A stretch of 64,000 nt of DNA. Source: Gp6-AA40 sp963741135 (lineage in GTDB: Bacteria > Acidobacteriota > Vicinamibacteria > Vicinamibacterales > UBA2999). Every line of letters begins with the position of its first letter. Within the stretch, counting starts at the first letter, position 1. The notes beneath the pieces are model-generated. The model saw nothing but the letters and a program-made list of their open reading frames with translations, ran no database searches and had not been told where the DNA came from. A program made the position numbers and the translations under genes. Location: contig CAVUHC010000002.1 of assembly GCA_963741135.1 (NCBI GenBank), positions 1 through 64,000 of the forward strand, given 5' to 3'. Positions 39,236 through 46,290 of the stretch are shown one piece after another.

Positions 39236-39718
39236 ATGAAAGGAATCCTGTCGCTGGCGTTGATGTACTCGTTGCTGTGCGCCCCATTCGTGGGGCTCCA
39301 GGCGCAAGGCCAGCCCTCCGGCGTCCTCGCCGGCGCCGTGCGCGACTGCACCGGCGTTATCTCCGGGTCCGTTACCTCGCAGATCGGGAGGCCGCTCTCC
39401 GGGATCACGATGCAGTTGCTCGATTCGAGCGGCGCCATCGTCGGCAAGGCGGTCACAGCGCGAAACGGCGAATTCAGCATCCCGGGGGTCTCGTGCGGCA
39501 CCGATACCCTGCAGTGCCTCGATAAGGACAAGGTCCTTGGCACGTCGAGCGTGACGCTGACGGGGGCGTCGCAATCGGTCAGGATGACTTGCACCTCGGA
39601 CGTCGTTCCCTTCTGGAAGACGAAGGTGGGTGTCCTGACGGTACTGGGCGCGGCCGCGACCGCCATCGGCACAGCCGCCGTGGTCTCGACGGGCGCAGAC
39701 GCGAGTGGTGCCCGCTAG
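39236..39718 (+). CDS. Exported carboxypeptidase-regulatory-like domain protein
   Basis: This 160-residue protein has a signal peptide (MKGILSLALMYSLLCAPFVG ending LQAQG). The next part, GVISGSVTSQIGRPLSGITM with GEFSIPGVSCG, has the G-V-D--G-PL-G and G-F----V pattern of carboxypeptidase regulatory-like (CNA-B type) beta domains. Near the C-terminus (about 128-150) a hydrophobic stretch, VGVLTVLGAAATAIGTAAVV, could anchor it. No partner is adjacent. Such single-domain proteins are common in Acidobacteriota envelopes. Confidence 0.75.
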   Translation: MKGILSLALMYSLLCAPFVGLQAQGQPSGVLAGAVRDCTGVISGSVTSQIGRPLSGITMQLLDSSGAIVGKAVTARNGEFSIPGVSCGTDTLQCLDKDKVLGTSSVTLTGASQSVRMTCTSDVVPFWKTKVGVLTVLGAAATAIGTAAVVSTGADASGAR

Positions 39719-39927
39719 TGCAAATGTCAAACGAATAGCTGGACATAGTCCGGTGGAGCGACGGAATAAGTCTGCCGGCCGGGAGACTGACGTGGCGGCC
39801 ACACGCAGCCAATTCAGACAATTCCCGCTTTCACCGTCAAATTACCGCAGTTCGTGGCGTGAATGACTGCGCACGAACCTTGCACAGTTCCGCTTTTTCC
39901 CACGAATATTCAGTCGAGGAGCAACAC

Positions 39928-40563
39928 GTGAGACGAACGGTAGCAGTGGCAGCAACCCTGGTCCTCTGGCTGAACGGGACCGCTCAGGCCACTCCGATAA
40001 CCGGCAGTTTGTGGGCCGTGCCCGAGGCTATTGCCCAGAATGCCATTCCCGCAAACGTTCCACTGATCGCCCCTGACGTGACCTTCGCCGTGAATGCGCC
40101 GCTCGACTTCAACCCGCTCCACATCGGTCCGCAGACCGTCAATGAGTGGTTGTTGAGCGGGGGTGCCTTCAACATCAACGGAGGCATGAACGCACTGAAC
40201 AGACGGATGGAGGAGCCCGGGATCATGGGGACCATCGTCCAGTTTCTGGGGCTTGTGAGCGTCACCACGGGCCAGATGATTACCGTGACACATGACGATG
40301 GACTTACGTTGATCGTTGGAGCGACGAACCTGGGATTCGGCCCCGGTCCGACCGGCCCAGTCACGTCCACCGCGATCTACGCCGGGCCCTCGGGCACCCT
40401 CCCGTTCCAGTTGGTCTACGCGGATTGCTGCGGACCTCCGGCTGTCCTGCAGCTGAATCTGCCGCTGCAGCCGCAAGCCGTTCCGGAGCCCACGACCCTG
40501 GCGTTGCTCGGCAGTGGATTGGTGCTTGCGGGCCTTCGCCGTCGCTTTCAACGGGGCCGCTGA
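39928..40563 (+). CDS. PEP-CTERM sorting-domain protein
   Basis: The GTG at 39928 follows GAGGA and opens a signal peptide (RRTVAVAATLVLWLNGTAQA). The mature region is about 170 residues of beta-rich sequence with two Cys (DCCGPP). The tail AVPEPTTLALLGSGLVLAGL followed by RRRFQRGR is a canonical PEP-CTERM signal processed by an exosortase. The open frame reaches back to 39859 without signal features. The function of the mature part is not known. It is the second PEP-CTERM protein of the window. Confidence 0.85.
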   Translation: MRRTVAVAATLVLWLNGTAQATPITGSLWAVPEAIAQNAIPANVPLIAPDVTFAVNAPLDFNPLHIGPQTVNEWLLSGGAFNINGGMNALNRRMEEPGIMGTIVQFLGLVSVTTGQMITVTHDDGLTLIVGATNLGFGPGPTGPVTSTAIYAGPSGTLPFQLVYADCCGPPAVLQLNLPLQPQAVPEPTTLALLGSGLVLAGLRRRFQRGR

Positions 40564-40711
40564 CCCCTGGCCCCTTAGTCGTCCGCACGCCGTCGGCCGC
40601 TCGAACTGACGTTGCGCTCGCGAGCGCTGCGCTAAGAGTCCGGCCCGCACCGGAATCAGCCTCGCCGCGACGCGAAGGTGAGGAACCCTCGCGTCGTGCT
40701 CCTCCAGCGGA

Positions 40712-41260
40712 TTACGCTGGCATGGCTGTGCGCGTCGCCATCGACAGCATCAGTCGGGTGACGCCGCTGCACAGCATGCCGACACCGACGAGGGTGCCCG
40801 TGGCCCACACGCTGCTCGACGGCCACGCGTTCCAGATCATGAACGCCAGGATCAAGGTGACGATGCCGTCGAAGTACAGCCAGCCCGAGCCTTCTCTCGA
40901 ATGCAGCCGGAACGCGGCGAAGATTTCAACGGCGCCCGCTGCAAAGAAGTAGAAGACCAGCACGAACGTCAGCGACGCCAGCCCCGCGAGTGGATTGAAG
41001 AGCAAGAACAGCGCGGCAATGCCATAGATCGCGCTGATCAGCACTTCGAGGAACAGCCTGCCGTGGCCGCGCGCGTGCCATCCATACGCGAGATGGGCCG
41101 CACCGCTCGCGACGAGCAGCCAAGCGATCCAAATGACGGTGCTAATGCCGGCCACCAGCGGCGCCGCGATGGCGAGAACGCCCGCCAGTATCATGACGAT
41201 GCTCAGCCCAATCGACTGCCCATGAGATGCCTTTATGTCGGTCGCCGATAGTGAGTCCAT
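40712..41260 (-). CDS. HdeD/DUF308-family membrane protein
   Basis: This protein of 182 residues has six hydrophobic segments and short polar loops, for example SIGLSIVMILAGVLAIAAPL, WLLVASGAAHLAYGWHARG and LTFVLVFYFFAAGAVEIFAA. The size, topology and GW--- repeats match the HdeD acid-resistance family, inner-membrane proteins of unclear mechanism that are often linked to stress. It lies 203 bp downstream of the DUF1269 gene on the same strand and may be cotranscribed with it. Confidence 0.8.
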   Translation of the reverse strand: MDSLSATDIKASHGQSIGLSIVMILAGVLAIAAPLVAGISTVIWIAWLLVASGAAHLAYGWHARGHGRLFLEVLISAIYGIAALFLLFNPLAGLASLTFVLVFYFFAAGAVEIFAAFRLHSREGSGWLYFDGIVTLILAFMIWNAWPSSSVWATGTLVGVGMLCSGVTRLMLSMATRTAMPA

Positions 41261-41463
41261 GGTTCAGCCTCCTGTCGGAAGATTCTGATTTCCATGGTGA
41301 TCGAGGGCAACGAAGGGGCCACCGCGGATTCGTGCGATGGCCCCGTACGCCGAGCAGATCGATCGCTCGCCGGGCGAGGAACGGTGGAAGCAGCCGGACG
41401 TTCACGGCCGGCTGGGAGTGCGCTCGCGGAGCGTTGAATCGGCTTGGGAGCCGCCGCTGGACC

Positions 41464-41952
41464 TCAACTGATGGTGGCGAGTTCCCTGTCGAGGTTCTTG
41501 GCGTCGATCTCCATCTGCTTTTCGATCGTCTTCTCCGCCCGGGTCACCGCCTTGGCGAGCTTCTCTGCCAGCGACGTCTTGCCGATCACCACGAGCGCAG
41601 CCGTGCCGATGTCGAGCGTCTCGCCGAGCTCCTTGAGATCGGCGCGCGACATCCCCGCCATGATGTGGCCGAGCAATCCGCCCGTGAGGCCGCCGGCCGC
41701 CGCCATCGGGATAATCGCGGGAGGAAACAGCACGGCCACCACGGCGCCGACGATGGCCCCGGTCCACGCCGCCTTCTGTGTCGGCTTTTCCCGTTTGCTG
41801 ACGTGCACGGTGCCGTCAAAATCCTTGTTGATGACCGCCGCGTCGTACGTGTCGATCACGCCGCGGCTGTAGAGATCTTTCACCTCCGTGTAATCCGCCG
41901 TCGCATCCTCCACGTCCTCGTAAGCGCCGATGAATACGAACACTCTTGCCAT
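41464..41952 (-). CDS. DUF1269 family membrane-associated protein
   Basis: This 162-residue protein begins RVFVFIGAYEDVEDATADYT and has a glycine-rich hydrophobic middle (GAIVGAVVAVLFPPAIIPMA, about 67-95) flanked by charged helices. The early A---D, a hydrophobic G-rich hairpin and a C-terminal charged helix match DUF1269 (sometimes called general stress-associated). Function is unknown. It precedes the HdeD-like gene on the same strand, a pairing suggestive of a stress operon. Confidence 0.78.
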   Translation of the reverse strand: MARVFVFIGAYEDVEDATADYTEVKDLYSRGVIDTYDAAVINKDFDGTVHVSKREKPTQKAAWTGAIVGAVVAVLFPPAIIPMAAAGGLTGGLLGHIMAGMSRADLKELGETLDIGTAALVVIGKTSLAEKLAKAVTRAEKTIEKQMEIDAKNLDRELATIS

Positions 41953-42198
41953 GAACTGACTCCTTCGTGTGTGTGAATGGTGTCGTCACGCGATCCAGTT
42001 GTTCACAGTAGGAAACCCGGGCGGAGCGCCGCTATGCGATTTCGGCACGTAGCCGTGGCGCGAGGCCGTAGTAGATCCAGAGAAGCACCAGATTCGCCCC
42101 TGTCACTTTTGACAGTTCGGTTTCGGCGTCACGTCGCCGGGCGTCGCCCGATTCCCCCACTGCTCGCGGTACCCCACGTGCAGTACGCGCGTCTTGTC

Positions 42199-42818
42199 AT
42201 GAGACGAGCCACGCTCACATTGGCAATCGCATGCTTCGTGCTGTCGTTGAAGCCAGCAGCCGCACAGACGAGCCAGCCGCAGCCGCGTTTCGAGGTCATT
42301 GGCCAGTTCACAGGTGTGACGTCCAGCGAGTTCGACGGCGCCGATCTCGGCGTCGGCGGCCTGGTCGCGTGGCGCCGCGCAGCGTTGCTGGACCTGGAGG
42401 CCGAGACGAACGTCTACCCGGCAAACCTGAAGGCGAAGCACGGATCGCCGTACAGCCGCGGTCGCCTGGAAGGGTTGATTGGTGTCACGGTTGGACCGGT
42501 TCGCGGCCGCATGCGGCCGTTCGGCACGTTCCGCACCGGGTTCGTGAAGTTCGGGAGCGCGCCGGGGCCGCTGGCATGCCCCGCGATCTTCCCCCCATCC
42601 TCCCCTGCTCGCTGGCAAAGGGCGAGGCGGTGGTGACCGTCATTGTCGGCGGCGGAATGGAACTGCTGCCGACGCCTCACGCGGTGTTGCGGTTCGATCT
42701 CGGGGATCGGCTGATGGACTATCCGGGGCCTGCGATTGACGCGAACGGCCAGGCGCACAACATGGCGTTCTACAAGAACGAGTTCCGATTCACCGTGGGT
42801 GCGGGCGTGCGCTTCTGA
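42199..42818 (+). CDS. Outer-membrane beta-barrel protein, frameshifted in a C-run at 42591-42596
   Basis: The ATG at 42199 starts a signal peptide (MRRATLTLAIACFVLSLKPA ending AAQ). The mature part reads as a small porin-like barrel, FEVIGQFTGVTSSEFDGADL, YPANLKAKHG, then after the shift VTVIVGGGMELLPTPHAVLR and a terminal NEFRFTVGAGVRF with an aromatic end, typical of eight-stranded barrels. Adding one C to the run of six at 42591-42596 restores the frame (about 207 residues). A homopolymer deletion error is the simplest explanation. Confidence 0.7.
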
Positions 42819-42952
42819 CTGTCACTCCGCGTCTGTCCGGCAAAATGCTCCTTCGACGCCATCGCGTCGGCCTTGGTGGCGTGCACGGTGGCATCCGCAT
42901 GCTCGGGCGGCCCGTAGATCATGTCTTCGATGTCGCCGACGAAGCCTTTCAT
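42770..42952 (-). pseudogene. Cupin gene remnant with its metal-binding core deleted
   Basis: The frame from 42952 starts MKGFVGDIEDM and goes directly to YGPPEHADATVHATKADAMA and SKEHFAGQT. In the family of small mannose-6-phosphate isomerase-like cupins, the first segment is the N-terminus and the second is the C-terminus, separated by about 75 residues that carry the metal ligands. Here these are missing, so an internal deletion removed the barrel. The frame then overlaps the end of the outer-membrane gene on the other strand. The stop after GQT is also lost by a shift. Confidence 0.6.
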
Positions 42953-43011
42953 GCGCAGGCGTGGCACGCCCCGTGCTCCAGTGACGCGTCAGTCAACACA
43001 AGGAGACGCCA

Positions 43012-43119
43012 ATGGCTGCTTACCTAATGGCTGTGTTCGCCGCCTCGTTTGCCGCAGCGAGCGCCCTTACGCTGATCTACACCGTCAATCACTTCGATCC
43101 GCCGCAGTCGCGGTCCTGA
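43012..43119 (+). CDS. Small 35-residue membrane protein
   Basis: A strong ribosome site AAGGAG (43000-43005) stands 6 bases before an ATG at 43012. The 35 codons end in TGA and encode one hydrophobic helix, AVFAASFAAASALTLIYTV, followed by NHFDPPQSRS. I do not know a family for it. The good Shine-Dalgarno spacing, the single helix and codon use like its neighbours support a real small protein. No partner is obvious; it could also belong to a leader. Confidence 0.45.
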   Translation: MAAYLMAVFAASFAAASALTLIYTVNHFDPPQSRS

Positions 43120-43289
43120 TCCAAGGGACGGCGCGGCGCGAAAATTCCCAGGGAACAGTGGAAATTTCCCGGGCTACGGCTCTGGTACATCTTGATGCCC
43201 TGCTCGGTGACCTCCGCGCCGTAGAAATTGCCCGGCGGCATCCGCGGCGACGCCTTCGGACTCGGATGGACGCCCTGTCCAACGATTCA

Positions 43290-43615
43290 TGAGCGAGCGG
43301 ATTTGTTGGTGCGCACTGAGGCGTTCGCCTCCTTTACCGTGACCGGTTCCGTGCTACGGCAAGCCGCGTAACCTAGATTCAACACTTCGTCGGGATAGTC
43401 GACAATGGTTGCCTGAGATGATCGCGAATCCACCTGGAGAGCGCGATGATCTCGTTCGGCGCTGCCTGCCCAGGAGCTTTGGCGCGAAAAAAGGCTCCAT
43501 AGAACCCCTCCAGACACGTGTACGCCAAGCCCACAGCTCGGTCGTACTGAGTTGCCGCGATGGCAGTATCGATTTCGCCGAGAGGCCTGTTCAGCCTCGA
43601 AGGCGGCGAGCACAT
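43290..43615 (-). pseudogene. Remnant of an abortive-infection-like gene
   Basis: The minus-strand frame reads IDTAIAATQYDRAVGLAYTC then LEGFYGAFFRAKAP. A single extra C near 43410 shifts it into VDYPDEVLNLG, after which the match is lost. The AYT-LEGFYK-F and YPDEVLNL patterns resemble the C-terminal part of abortive infection family proteins. The gene lacks its N-terminus and end. It sits next to an integrase remnant, which fits a decayed mobile defence element. Recognition rests on short motifs, so the family call is tentative. Confidence 0.4.
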
Positions 43616-43636
43616 GGTTTGCCGTCAAAAGGTGGA

Positions 43637-43812
43637 ACTTGTCATCCAGGGTGGTCGCGCAGTTGATGGGTCACGCCAACGTCGGAACGACGTTGAACGT
43701 GTATACGCAGGTGCTCGATGGGTCGATGCGTGATGCCGTCGAGAAGGTCGGCGGCGAATTGTTCACTGTTGTTCACAAACCTGAGAGCACGAACTCGGGA
43801 TCGGCGGCGTAA
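43637..43812 (+). pseudogene. C-terminal remnant of a tyrosine recombinase (integrase)
   Basis: The frame reads VVAQLMGHANVGTTLNVYTQ and continues VLDGSMRDAVEKVG to a TAA at 43810-43812. The LMGH-(9)-NVYTQV arrangement is the last part of the catalytic domain of phage-type integrases, with the H of the LGH box and the nucleophilic Tyr of NVYTQ. Everything before it is missing. It ends about 115 bp before a tRNA 3'-half sequence, as expected for an integrase next to its attachment site. Confidence 0.75.
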
Positions 43813-43927
43813 GTAGTTGAAAGTATTGGTGCGCCCTGCAAGCCGCCTTCGCGGCGCTGACCGATGCGCTGCCGCTTCGGCGCCCAAGGACTCGTCCACC
43901 GGTTCGCCGAGCGGAGCAAGGCGAGAG

Positions 43928-43954
43928 TCGAACTTGCGACCTCCTGGTTCGTAG
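43928..43954. repeat. tRNA-Arg 3'-half repeat, probable attachment-site copy 1
   Basis: These 27 bases are identical to 46557-46583. On the minus strand they read as the end of an anticodon loop with ACG, the 3' anticodon stem, variable loop and most of a T-arm (GGTCGCAAGTTCGA). This is the segment of tRNA genes used by many integrases. No 5' half of a tRNA is present beside it, so it is a site remnant, not a tRNA gene. Confidence 0.65.
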
Positions 43955-44066
43955 GCTGATGCGGGTGCCTGGCCTCGTTGGTTCTTCGTGTGTGTAGCTC
44001 GGATTGGACCCTGCTGTTACCCCGTGTTCGGGAGCCGATTGTTCACTGATTGTTCACAGGTGCTAC

Positions 44067-44375
44067 TCAGGACGCCTTGGCGGCCCTAGCCATGGCTCGA
44101 TGCAGGTCCCAGTCGGCCTGGAGACGCATCCAGAACTGTGGCGATGTCTTCAGGAGGCGCGCGAGCCGGAGCGCGGTATCAGCCGTGATGCCACGCTTGC
44201 CCAACACGATCTCGTTCATCCGGTTGAGCGAGATCTCGAGCCGGCGTGCGGCCTCCACCTGGCCCAGCTCGAGCGGCTTCAGAAACTCCTCGAGCAGGAT
44301 TTCGCCTGGGGCGATCGCCGGCCCGAGCCAGTTCGAATTCCTAGTGATAGTCTTCGACCGCGACTTCGAAGGCAT
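44067..44375 (-). CDS. higA: HigA-type antitoxin
   Basis: This 102-residue helix-turn-helix protein reads GPAIAPGEILLEEFLKPLEL at its start, with the HTH about residues 38-62 (QVEAARRLEISLNRMNEIVL) and SPQFWMRLQADWDLHRA at the end, the classic HigA/XRE layout. It neutralises HigB and represses the operon. It overlaps the toxin gene by 35 bp at 44341-44375, giving the toxin-first order usual for higBA. The start could also be a few codons downstream. A palindromic operator lies upstream of the pair. A degraded copy of this gene occurs at 9923-10031. Confidence 0.9.
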   Translation of the reverse strand: MPSKSRSKTITRNSNWLGPAIAPGEILLEEFLKPLELGQVEAARRLEISLNRMNEIVLGKRGITADTALRLARLLKTSPQFWMRLQADWDLHRAMARAAKAS

Positions 44376-44631
44376 GCCCGTTCTCCCATCGAAACGTGAC
44401 GCGATATTGCTCGTTCACGCGAATGCTGTGCCGCCCCTTCATCTGGCCCTTGAGTATCTTCAACCGATTCCCAGGCGGCGACTCGAGGTCGTCAACTCGC
44501 GCCGCGACGTCGAGCATCTTCAGCTTTCGATGCACGATCCGCCACAGGTCCTTGGGAATCTGCCGAGCGGCCTTCGTGTTGCGCTCCCGAAAGATGTCGG
44601 CGGTCGTCTCGTCGACGAACGACTGGATCAT
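44341..44631 (-). CDS. higB: HigB-type toxin (RelE superfamily)
   Basis: This 96-residue toxin starts MIQSFVDETTADIFRERNTK, with ARQIPKDLWRIVHRKLKMLD, then LKILKGQMKGRHSIRVNEQ and YRVTFRWENGHAFEVAVEDYH. This is the HigB/RelE fold: the basic R--YR--F strand binds mRNA on the ribosome and cleaves it when the antitoxin is lost. It is the first gene of the higBA operon. A 5' fragment with 93 percent identity by eye is found at 10921-11122. Confidence 0.92.
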   Translation of the reverse strand: MIQSFVDETTADIFRERNTKAARQIPKDLWRIVHRKLKMLDVAARVDDLESPPGNRLKILKGQMKGRHSIRVNEQYRVTFRWENGHAFEVAVEDYH

Positions 44632-44643
44632 CGCAGCGATTCA

Positions 44644-44672
44644 TCGTTACACGAGTAGCGTGTAATTGTCAA
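44644..44672 (-). promoter_or_regulatory. higBA promoter with HigA operator palindrome
   Basis: On the minus strand a perfect TTGACA (44667-44672) is followed after 17 bp by TAACGA (44644-44649). Between them lies a perfect palindrome, TTACACG-N5-CGTGTAA (44647-44665), ending 16 bp before the toxin start. Its position between -35 and -10 is right for repression by HigA. Confidence 0.65.
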
Positions 44673-44746
44673 AGGCGGCATACCAGGGTCGAGGACGGGA
44701 ACCGCCGGCTAGGAAATCGTCGGTCTGCTCAGGAGGTAGAAAAGAC

Positions 44747-45136
44747 ATGCGAATTGCCGCGTCGTTCGTCGCTCTCTTCGCCATCGTCGTCGGCGTGGTG
44801 GGCATCTTCATGCCCGATAGTCTCATAACGATTGGGCGGTACGTGGCGACGCCTGCCGGACTCTACGCGATCGCCGCGATTCGAGTCGCCATCGGGCTCG
44901 TGCTGATGCTGGTTGCGCCAACCTCTCGGGTGCCCAGGACCCTTCGTGTAGTTGGAGCGGTCGTGCTCGTGGCGGGACTCGCGACGCCACTCTTCGGAGT
45001 TGAGCGCACGCGAGCAATCTTGGACTGGGAGTCCACGCAGGGAACCGCGCTCATACGCGTCGTAGCCGGCCTGGTGTTGGCTATCGGCGGCTTCATCGCG
45101 TTTGCGGTTGCGACCGGCCGCCGTCCCAAGAGCTGA
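44747..45136 (+). CDS. Small membrane protein with four hydrophobic segments
   Basis: The ATG at 44747 follows AGGAGG (44731-44736). About 129 residues form four membrane helices: RIAASFVALFAIVVGVVGIF, LYAIAAIRVAIGLVLMLVA, VVGAVVLVAGLATPLFG and IRVVAGLVLAIGGFIAFAVA. I do not recognise the family with confidence; general annotation would be a hypothetical membrane protein. It lies between the HigBA and BrnTA modules, within the stretch bounded by tRNA-like repeats, so it may be cargo of the same element. Confidence 0.65.
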   Translation: MRIAASFVALFAIVVGVVGIFMPDSLITIGRYVATPAGLYAIAAIRVAIGLVLMLVAPTSRVPRTLRVVGAVVLVAGLATPLFGVERTRAILDWESTQGTALIRVVAGLVLAIGGFIAFAVATGRRPKS

Positions 45137-45156
45137 GCAAAGTGGCTGCTAAGCCC

Positions 45157-45185
45157 TTGACAGGTGTATAGAATAGTCATATACA
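45157..45185 (+). promoter_or_regulatory. brnTA promoter overlapping a palindromic operator
   Basis: TTGACA (45157-45162), a 17-bp spacer and TATACA (45180-45185) form a near-consensus promoter only 6 bases before the BrnT ATG, so the transcript may be leaderless. A perfect inverted repeat TGTATA-N9-TATACA (45165-45185) overlaps the -10 box and is well placed to be the antitoxin's operator. Confidence 0.65.
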
Positions 45186-45191
45186 GCGCCC

Positions 45192-45521
45192 ATGAGCGTC
45201 CTCGAGGAGTTCCTCGCCGGACTCGAGGGGTTCGAGTGGGACGCTGGCAATTCAGATAAGAATTGGCAGAATCACCGGGTTCGCCAGGCCGAGGCCGAAC
45301 AGGTGCTGCTCAATCGACCGGTGGTCGTCGCTGCCGACGCCAAACATTCACGGACCGAGCCGCGGTTCTTCACGCTCGGGCGGAGCGACAGCGGCCGGTA
45401 TCTTGCGATTGTGTTCACGACTCGCGGCACGTTCGTGCGAGTGATCTCGGCTCGGCCGATGAGTCGGGCAGAGCGAAGAATTTATGGCCAGATCGAAGCG
45501 ACCTCTCAAGCAGATTCCTAG
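45192..45521 (+). CDS. brnT: BrnT-family toxin
   Basis: This 109-residue protein contains GFEWDAGNSDKNWQNHRVRQ, EAEQVLLNRPVVVAAD, and RFFTLGRSDSGRYLAIVFTT then RVISARPMSRAERRIYG. The FEWD---K-N---H-V opening, the R-FTLG-S--GR-L-V strands and the RP-S--ER--Y end match BrnT, a RelE-like ribonuclease toxin. It overlaps the antitoxin gene by 38 bp, the usual brnT-brnA order. Expression is likely autoregulated through the palindrome at 45165-45185. Confidence 0.9.
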   Translation: MSVLEEFLAGLEGFEWDAGNSDKNWQNHRVRQAEAEQVLLNRPVVVAADAKHSRTEPRFFTLGRSDSGRYLAIVFTTRGTFVRVISARPMSRAERRIYGQIEATSQADS

Positions 45522-45855
45522 ATTCGCGTCCGAAGCTGCGGAGCGCCGGTTCTGGGAGACGCACGATTCGGCTGACTATGTGGACTGGTCGAAGGCGGCG
45601 GTGGTGTCGTTGAGCAATCTGAAGCCCTCGACCGAGACGATTTCGCTGCGATTACCGGCGCCGTTGCTCAGCGATCTGAAAGCGCTGGCCAACAAACGTG
45701 ACGTACCGTATCAGTCGCTTCTCAAAGTGTTTGTGGCGGATCGCGTCGCCGCCGAATGGCGGTCATCGATGAATCGTGGCCCTCAAACTCACAAGGCGAG
45801 CCGCGCACGGCGAAGAGCCAAGGTGAAGCGGGTGTCACGCGCGGCTCGCGACTGA
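45484..45855 (+). CDS. brnA: BrnA-like CopG-family antitoxin
   Basis: This 123-residue protein has a ribbon-helix-helix-type core: IPRFASEAAERRFWETHDSA, DYVDWSKAA, then LKPSTETISLRLPAPLLSDL and KALANKRDVPYQSLLKVFVA. This is the CopG antitoxin (PF12441-like) seen with BrnT toxins. The C-terminal 25 residues are a basic extension (KASRARRRAKVKRVSR) not usual for the family and possibly DNA binding. It would bind BrnT and repress the operon. Confidence 0.88.
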   Translation: MARSKRPLKQIPRFASEAAERRFWETHDSADYVDWSKAAVVSLSNLKPSTETISLRLPAPLLSDLKALANKRDVPYQSLLKVFVADRVAAEWRSSMNRGPQTHKASRARRRAKVKRVSRAARD

Positions 45856-45921
45856 GCGCCAAGCGTTCGCGCTCGAAGGGGACCAGCCGTTCCGGATCGT
45901 GCACGAACGCGTCAGGAACTT

Positions 45922-46290
45922 TTAGCGCTTCGGCAACCCAGCCTGCCGGTTCAGCACCACGGTGACGGGCGGCGTCCCGGCCGCCTCGCCACCGGCCGGG
46001 ACGTTGACCAGGAAGCGCTGGCCGTCGCGCGAGGGCGCGTAACCCACGGTGCTGCCGTTGCCCAGAAGGACGGGGCCAAGGATAGTCACCGGCAGCGGCT
46101 GCGGCGTACCCGCTTCGACGCTCGCGGCGGTTCTCTACGGGCACGGCCATCAGCTTCTGATCGGGAGCCACGTAGAACAGCTCCGTGCCGCCACGCCGCC
46201 ACTTTGGAGCGGTACCACCGGCGGATGAGATCTGCGACTTGGCCCCGATCGCGGGAACCGACTGTACATAGATCTGATAGCCGCGAAATA
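45922..46290 (-). pseudogene. C-terminal remnant of a kinase PD40 propeller gene
   Basis: In two minus-strand frames the sequence reads YQIYVQSVPAIGAKSQISSA and PKWRRGGTELFYVAPDQKLM AVPV, then after a shift GYAPSRDGQRFLVNVPAGGE and VVLNRQAG, ending at a TAA at 45922-45924. This is the last blade and tail of the same PD40 type as the kinase array (SRDGNRFLFI...VVVQNW). The rest of the gene is absent. It is one of several dispersed fragments. Confidence 0.7.

Noticed and set aside
39720..39927. A riboswitch in front of the PEP-CTERM gene
   Set aside because: No conserved motif of cyclic-di-GMP or other riboswitch classes could be matched by eye.
42591..42596. Programmed frameshifting in the outer-membrane gene
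   Set aside because: There is no downstream pseudoknot or known slippery heptamer context, and the same kind of one-base change at G/C runs occurs in unrelated genes, so an error is simpler.
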